DNA from: Darksidea phi
Lineage: Eukaryota > Ascomycota > Dothideomycetes > Pleosporales > Lentitheciaceae
Direction of reading: 5' to 3'
Length of the DNA stretch: 64,000 bases
Assembly: GCA_030770425.1 (NCBI GenBank)
Contig: JASJFT010000006.1
Span: 186,001-250,000 of the forward strand
The notes under the pieces are model-generated. The model saw only the letters and a program-made list of their open reading frames with translations. It had not been told where the DNA came from and made no database searches. Both the position numbers and the translations under genes were made by a program. Shown piece by piece: positions 59,801-64,000 of this stretch; position 1 is the first letter of the stretch, and each line of letters begins with the position of its first letter.

Positions 59801-60028
59801 GAGGACAAGGAAGATAGACAACCACGCACCGGCCGCGCGTTGCCGGCGGGGGAGACTACTACACATGTTCAGAGCGACACTGGAGCGAGCATGATTCTTG
59901 TTTTCGAAATTCTGATTGTGAAGGTACCTCTTCTACAGTTGCATGGCATTCAATTCAAGAAGGTGGATGGAGGTACATGGCAGTACAAGAACATGGCACA
60001 GACGATTTTGGCCGAACTGCGACTTTGA
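56875..60028 (+). CDS. KIN1: Kin1/PAR-1/MARK-family protein kinase
   Basis: Polarity kinase of about 1013 aa in three exons: 56875-57315, 57379-58006 and 58056-60028. A disordered Ser/Pro/His-rich N-terminus leads to the glycine loop GAGSMGKV. The ATP lysine (VAVK, Lys151) follows the first intron. The catalytic loop is HRDLKIEN and the metal site DFG. The activation loop [15 protein letters not shown] is the form phosphorylated by LKB1-type kinases. The second intron falls in the C-lobe ([14 protein letters not shown]). After the kinase comes the Kin1-specific [20 protein letters not shown] and a long disordered region. The end is a KA1 domain ([21 protein letters not shown] to the end) that binds acidic lipids and inhibits the kinase. 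In yeasts and other fungi Kin1 controls cell polarity, exocytosis and septation. The start is the first ATG in the open frame. Confidence 0.94.
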
Positions 60029-60638
60029 GAGCGAGAGCGAGAGAGGCGTTTCTGGATTTTGCGGCATGGTGCGCAGGACAAGGGTAATCATTCCCTGGAG
60101 GCCGCTTTGCTTCCTCTCCTTGCACACTTTCTGGGACGAGTTTGGCAGCACACAAACATCAATGAACGAATCTTATTTGTATCTTTACTCTTCTGAAATC
60201 TGGGCAGTGGGTTGAAAGGGTGTAGTTGGTTTGCAGAGTCATGGCAGTTGTCTATAGGCAATTGTTTGTAATTCATGGAGCTTCGAGTGAAGAAGTGAAG
60301 TTTGAGGCCTTTAATGTATCTCACTTGAATGAATTCTGCTTCAAGTGGCCAGGGGAACTGGAAAAGTACGGTTCTCTCACTTCAAACTCCTTTCCCGGCG
60401 TGAGGCTAAACCGGGGGAAGCTTTGGCCGCTGCCAAGTGACGCACGAGCCAGCCCCGCTTGCCAGTCTCACCTCGAGTGCCCAAGAAACAAACTCACCTC
60501 CGATATAACCGCCTCTGTTTCCCCCCTTGTCTTTCCGACTACCCAAGCACCAACCCGTACATCGCCACTTACCGAAGCTCTACCCGCGTTGTAGCTCTTG
60601 CCTTATACCAACCACAACCTCGAGATTTGCCGGCGCAA
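60029..60638. other. KIN1 3' region and CAF40 promoter
   Basis: This 610-bp gap lies between two genes on the same strand. The second half (60450-60638) is C-rich, probably the CAF40 5' leader. No gene or notable repeat is seen. Confidence 0.55.
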
Positions 60639-61919
60639 ATGCAACACATTTTCACACACCAACAGCAGTACCCGGGCGAGTGGTCGCAGGGACACCACCA
60701 GCATCCAAACCACCATGTAGCCCAGCATGGTCAGCTCCAGGCGCAAGCTCAGGCTCAAATCCAAGCGCAAGCGCAAGCGCAAGCGACCCAGGCCGCCCAA
60801 CAAGCCGCTGCTCAGCAACAGCATTACAACCGCATCACGGGCAATAATGGGACAGTCATGCCTGGTAGCGGCATCATCCCGCGCGGACCCGCGAATGACC
60901 TCCAGGGCAATGGCGAGGCGGGCATGTCGGAGGAGAACAGACGCGTGCTGGACTGGATCGCTCAGTTGATGAAGCCAAACACGCGGGAGACGGCGCTTCT
61001 AGAGCTCAGCAAAAAGCGCGAGCAGGTGCCGGAACTCGCCCTCATCCTCTGGCACTCGTATGGTAGGATGGACGCCCTCCAAACGCTGGACATGGTAATT
61101 AACAACCCTAGGTGTCATGGCGTCGCTACTCCAAGAGATCATCTCCGTCTATCCGCTTCTCAATCCCTCACAATTAACTGCCGCAGCCTCTAACCGCGTC
61201 TGCAATGCTCTCGCACTGCTTCAGTGCGTCGCTTCTCACACCGAGACTCGTGGCCTCTTCTTGAGTGGTACGGGTGCCTTGCTCAACGCGTGAATCTAAC
61301 TAATTCGACTAAGCACACATTCCACTGTTCCTCTATCCGTTCCTCAATACGACCTCAAAATCGCGTCCGTTCGAGTACCTCCGCCTCACGTCGCTCGGTG
61401 TCATTGGCGCCCTGGTCAAGAACGATTCCTCCGAAGTCATCAATTTCCTTTTGACCACGGAGATCATTCCGCTATGCCTCCGCATCATGGAGACCGGCTC
61501 CGAGCTTAGCAAGACGGTCGCCATCTTCATTGTCCAGAAGATCCTGCTGGACGATATTGGTCTCGCGTACATCTGCCAAACGTACGAGCGCTTCTACGCT
61601 GTCGGCACAGTCCTCAGCAACATGGTCAACCAGCTTGTCGAGCAGCAGACTGTTCGATTGCTCAAGCACGTTGTCAGGTGTTTTCTTCGGTAAGAATAAT
61701 CACGGTATTAGTAGTATATTGCTAATCATGATAAGGTTGAGCGACAATGCTCGTGCTCGCGAGGCGCTTCGCCAGTGCCTCCCCGAGCCTCTCCGCGATG
61801 CCACATTCTCTTCAGTGCTTCGCGATGACGCCGCTACTAAGCGCTGCTTGGCTCAGCTCCTCATTAATCTATCCGATAACGTCGTCGAGCCGGGAAGCAA
61901 CCAGCAAATGCTTCATTAG
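60639..61919 (+). CDS. CAF40: Ccr4-Not complex subunit CAF40 (Rcd1/CNOT9)
   Basis: Armadillo-repeat subunit of the Ccr4-Not deadenylation complex, about 379 aa in four exons: 60639-61062, 61112-61267, 61314-61689 and 61736-61919. The N-terminal 90 or so residues are low complexity, with a QA-dipeptide run followed by poly-Q/A. The conserved core then begins ([20 protein letters not shown]). It runs across each junction in the expected order: [51 protein letters not shown], then [17 protein letters not shown]. The C-terminal end ([15 protein letters not shown]) matches the family. All four joins restore the frame and the family sequence, so the model is firm. It acts in mRNA decay, translational repression and transcription. 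Confidence 0.95.
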
Positions 61920-62581
61920 GAGAAAGGCTCTAGCCATCAGATCCCAACTCCTTCGGACTTGGCTTTGGGCTAACTTGAATATTCCTTTATGCCCTACTGT
62001 GCGCTCTTGTACCATATGGCTTTGGCTTTGTTCTCGAGGCGGCTTCTCCCATCGATTACATACCCCGTTCCCGAGTCGATTCTTTTTTGAAATGGGTGTA
62101 TCGGCATGGCGTTGGAAACACTGGTGCGATACCCGTTGCAGCGGTATTTATGGCATGTTTTCTTCATTGGGTTGCATATTTTCTTGAAGTGGTATGATAG
62201 ATATCATTGGCGGACATGGCTCGGAGTCTGGGTTCTTTCTTGCATGGAACAGGTGCAGTTGGTCGATTCAAAAGCAACGATGTATAACACTAAGTCTGGA
62301 CGTGAAGTGATGTAGGAGTACTGGGCATATCTTTACCTTTGAAACTGTGCACTCTATTCTCGGTGACTGTACGTGTGGTCCATTTCGTGAAATGCATGCG
62401 TGGTGAGCGCTTGAGTCAACGCCAAAGAGCATTCCTAGTTAGGCTAGTACAGCACAGTAAGCGAGGCACAGTCCACCCACATAAGATTCCGCAGGCGCCG
62501 CCCATTTGTCCTTCCTCAACCACCACCGCCGCAGAGCTACCAAAAGACCCTTACAAGAATCTTCTGGGAGACACATTCAGC
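61920..62581. promoter_or_regulatory. CAF40 3' region and uL1 promoter
   Basis: These 662 bp lie between two plus-strand genes. GGTGACTG at 62362-62369 matches the reverse of a HomolD-like ribosomal-gene element (CAGTCAC) at 7 of 8 bases, about 215 bp before the uL1 start. The region just upstream of the ATG is CA/CT-rich. The HomolD call is weak motif evidence. Confidence 0.3.
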
Positions 62582-63441
62582 ATGTCGAAAATCTCTGTCG
62601 CAGGCGTTCGTTCAAACGTCAAGGGTGAGTCCTTCTTGCCCTTCCCGCTTTTGCACACTTGAACGGGTTGCGATATTAGTGGCGAGGGTTGTCCGCAGTT
62701 TTGCGGTCCAGAATCTCTCGCCTTTGCGTTGCAATACTGCAATGAAAGTATTGACGATGACGACTGACGCTGGGTAGAACTTCTGGAATACAGCAATGAG
62801 ACCAAGAAACGCAACTTCTTGGAGACGGTCGAGCTCCAGATCGGTCTCAAGAACTACGACCCCCAGCGCGACAAGCGTTTTTCTGGTAAGATCCACTGTT
62901 AAATTCAATGTCCTCGGATGGTGCTTATACATTTACAGGAACCGTCAAGCTCCCCACCGTTCCACGTCCTCGCATGGCCATCTGCGTTCTTGGTGACCAG
63001 CACGATATCGATCGTGCCAAGCACCACGGTGTCGATGCCATGTCCGCCGACGACTTGAAGAAGCTCAATAAGAACAAGAAGCTCATCAAGAAGCTTGCAC
63101 GCAAGTACGACGCCTTCATCGCCTCCGACGCTCTCATCAAGCAGATCCCGCGTCTCCTCGGGCCCGGTCTCTCCAAGGCCGGCAAGTTCCCCACGCCCGT
63201 TTCCCACAACGAGGACCTGAACAACAAAATCACCGAAGTCAAGTCTACCATCAAGTTTCAGCTCAAGAAGGTGCTCTGCATGGGTGTCGCTGTGGGCAAC
63301 GTCGGTATGACTGAGGATGAGTTGATCTCCAACATCATGCTGTCAATCAACTACCTGGTCTCGCTGTTGAAGAAGGGCTGGCAGAACGTTGGTAGCTTGA
63401 CTATCAAGGCTACCATGAGCCCGCCCAAGCGCCTCTACTAG
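62582..63441 (+). CDS. RPL1: 60S ribosomal protein uL1 (L10a)
   Basis: Ribosomal protein of 217 aa, the usual eukaryotic length, in three exons: 62582-62624, 62778-62885 and 62939-63441. Exon 1 encodes [14 protein letters not shown]. The first intron (153 nt) is three times longer than most here, a common feature of fungal ribosomal-protein genes. Exon 2 continues [20 protein letters not shown]. Exon 3 holds the core ([40 protein letters not shown]) and the end MSPPKRLY. uL1 forms the mobile L1 stalk at the ribosomal E site and helps release deacylated tRNA. Identification and exon structure are secure. Confidence 0.97.
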
Positions 63442-64000
63442 GTGCTATTACCAGTTTACTAAAGTGGACTGAGCGAGACATTGACTATGTCTTGTTTGGT
63501 TGTGGATATCACAGTATATTTGCACTAGACTCTTAAAACATGGGCTATTATGTAGCATGTTAATGAAACATGGCACCCAACACTGAATCTCAAAGGTGAT
63601 TGCATTGTGATATTCATGCCGGCATGCCATCTGTAGTCCTGCCCAAATGCTTTCAATGAGACCTTCCCCATCAAATCAAAAACGGTGCACATCCAAACCC
63701 AATACGGCCATGTTAGACCCACTTCCTTGAAAGGTGCACCAGAAACGTTCTGTCGCACCTCGTTCTCTTTTTCAAATCCTAGGTATCGTTCAATGGTTTG
63801 CGCCGATATGGTAGGCTTAGCTAATTCTCCGCCAAGGCCGCACGGCCCCCGCACCCGCGACATAAAAACTTCTCGCGCCCGCGTCCCTCTTCTGCTCCCC
63901 ATCATCAGTCAGGATGTAATCTACATACCTAATTATCGTGGCTCCGCTTAGGCGGCTTGCTGAGGGTTATTCCATGCGATGAATAGTCTTCCGTTCCCGG
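63442..64000. other. uL1 3' region and probable promoter of a gene beyond the window
   Basis: No coding region is seen. At 63830-63900 a GC-rich stretch is followed by CATAAAAAC, a TATA-like sequence, and then CT-rich DNA. That resembles a plus-strand promoter and leader whose gene would start outside the window. Confidence 0.35.

Overview
The window looks like nuclear DNA of a filamentous ascomycete (Pezizomycotina; my guess is Dothideomycetes, which is inference). The genes are interrupted by short introns, mostly 45-63 nt, with GTRNGT donors and CTRAC-like branch points. Intergenic spaces are 0.3-8 kb. The gene set is eukaryotic and fungal: a kinesin, an Ime2-type kinase, NAR1, BCD1, a DENN protein, Kin1, CAF40 and ribosomal protein uL1. 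There is no bacterial operon structure. I rebuilt exon-intron structures by joining reading frames at splice sites that restore known family motifs.

Layout. 1-3.35 kb: no convincing gene. 3.35-8.77 kb: a long kinesin (+). 8.8-17.4 kb: gene-poor, with a repeat pair showing RIP-like transitions near 10.2 kb, a possible decayed multi-exon gene at 10.5-12.2 kb, and a GC-rich promoter plus a very long uORF-rich leader for the kinase that follows. 17.4-19.9 kb: Ime2-type kinase (+). 22.0-24.0 kb: NAR1 (-), divergent from a family-25 glycosyltransferase (24.5-26.0 kb, +). 26.0-29.7 kb: gene-free, containing a 303-bp foldback element with terminal inverted repeats at 27981-28283. 29.7-31.0 kb: BCD1 (-). 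33.0-35.8 kb: DENN-domain protein (+). 35.8-39.75 kb: no gene seen. 39.75-49.4 kb: accessory block with a secreted FAD-linked oxidase (+), a fungal SLATT two-transmembrane protein (-), an FAD monooxygenase (+) and an A-T-R-SDR carboxylate reductase (-) matching the glycine betaine reductase type. 51.9-53.7 kb: membrane-anchored aspartic-protease-fold protein without the catalytic motifs (-). 54.1-63.4 kb: dense housekeeping block with GPATCH1-like splicing factor (-), Kin1 (+), CAF40 (+) and uL1 (+).

How they relate. The housekeeping genes cover RNA metabolism (BCD1 for box C/D snoRNPs, GPATCH1 for splicing, CAF40 for Ccr4-Not), translation (uL1), cytosolic Fe-S assembly (NAR1), and polarity, transport or signalling (kinesin, Kin1, DENN, Ime2). 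The 39.7-49.4 kb block carries three redox enzymes around a SLATT protein. It is the part most like an accessory or metabolic gene cluster, and the part I find most worth following up together with the 28-kb hairpin element. Gene ends and the first exons of the DENN and glycosyltransferase genes are the least certain structures.
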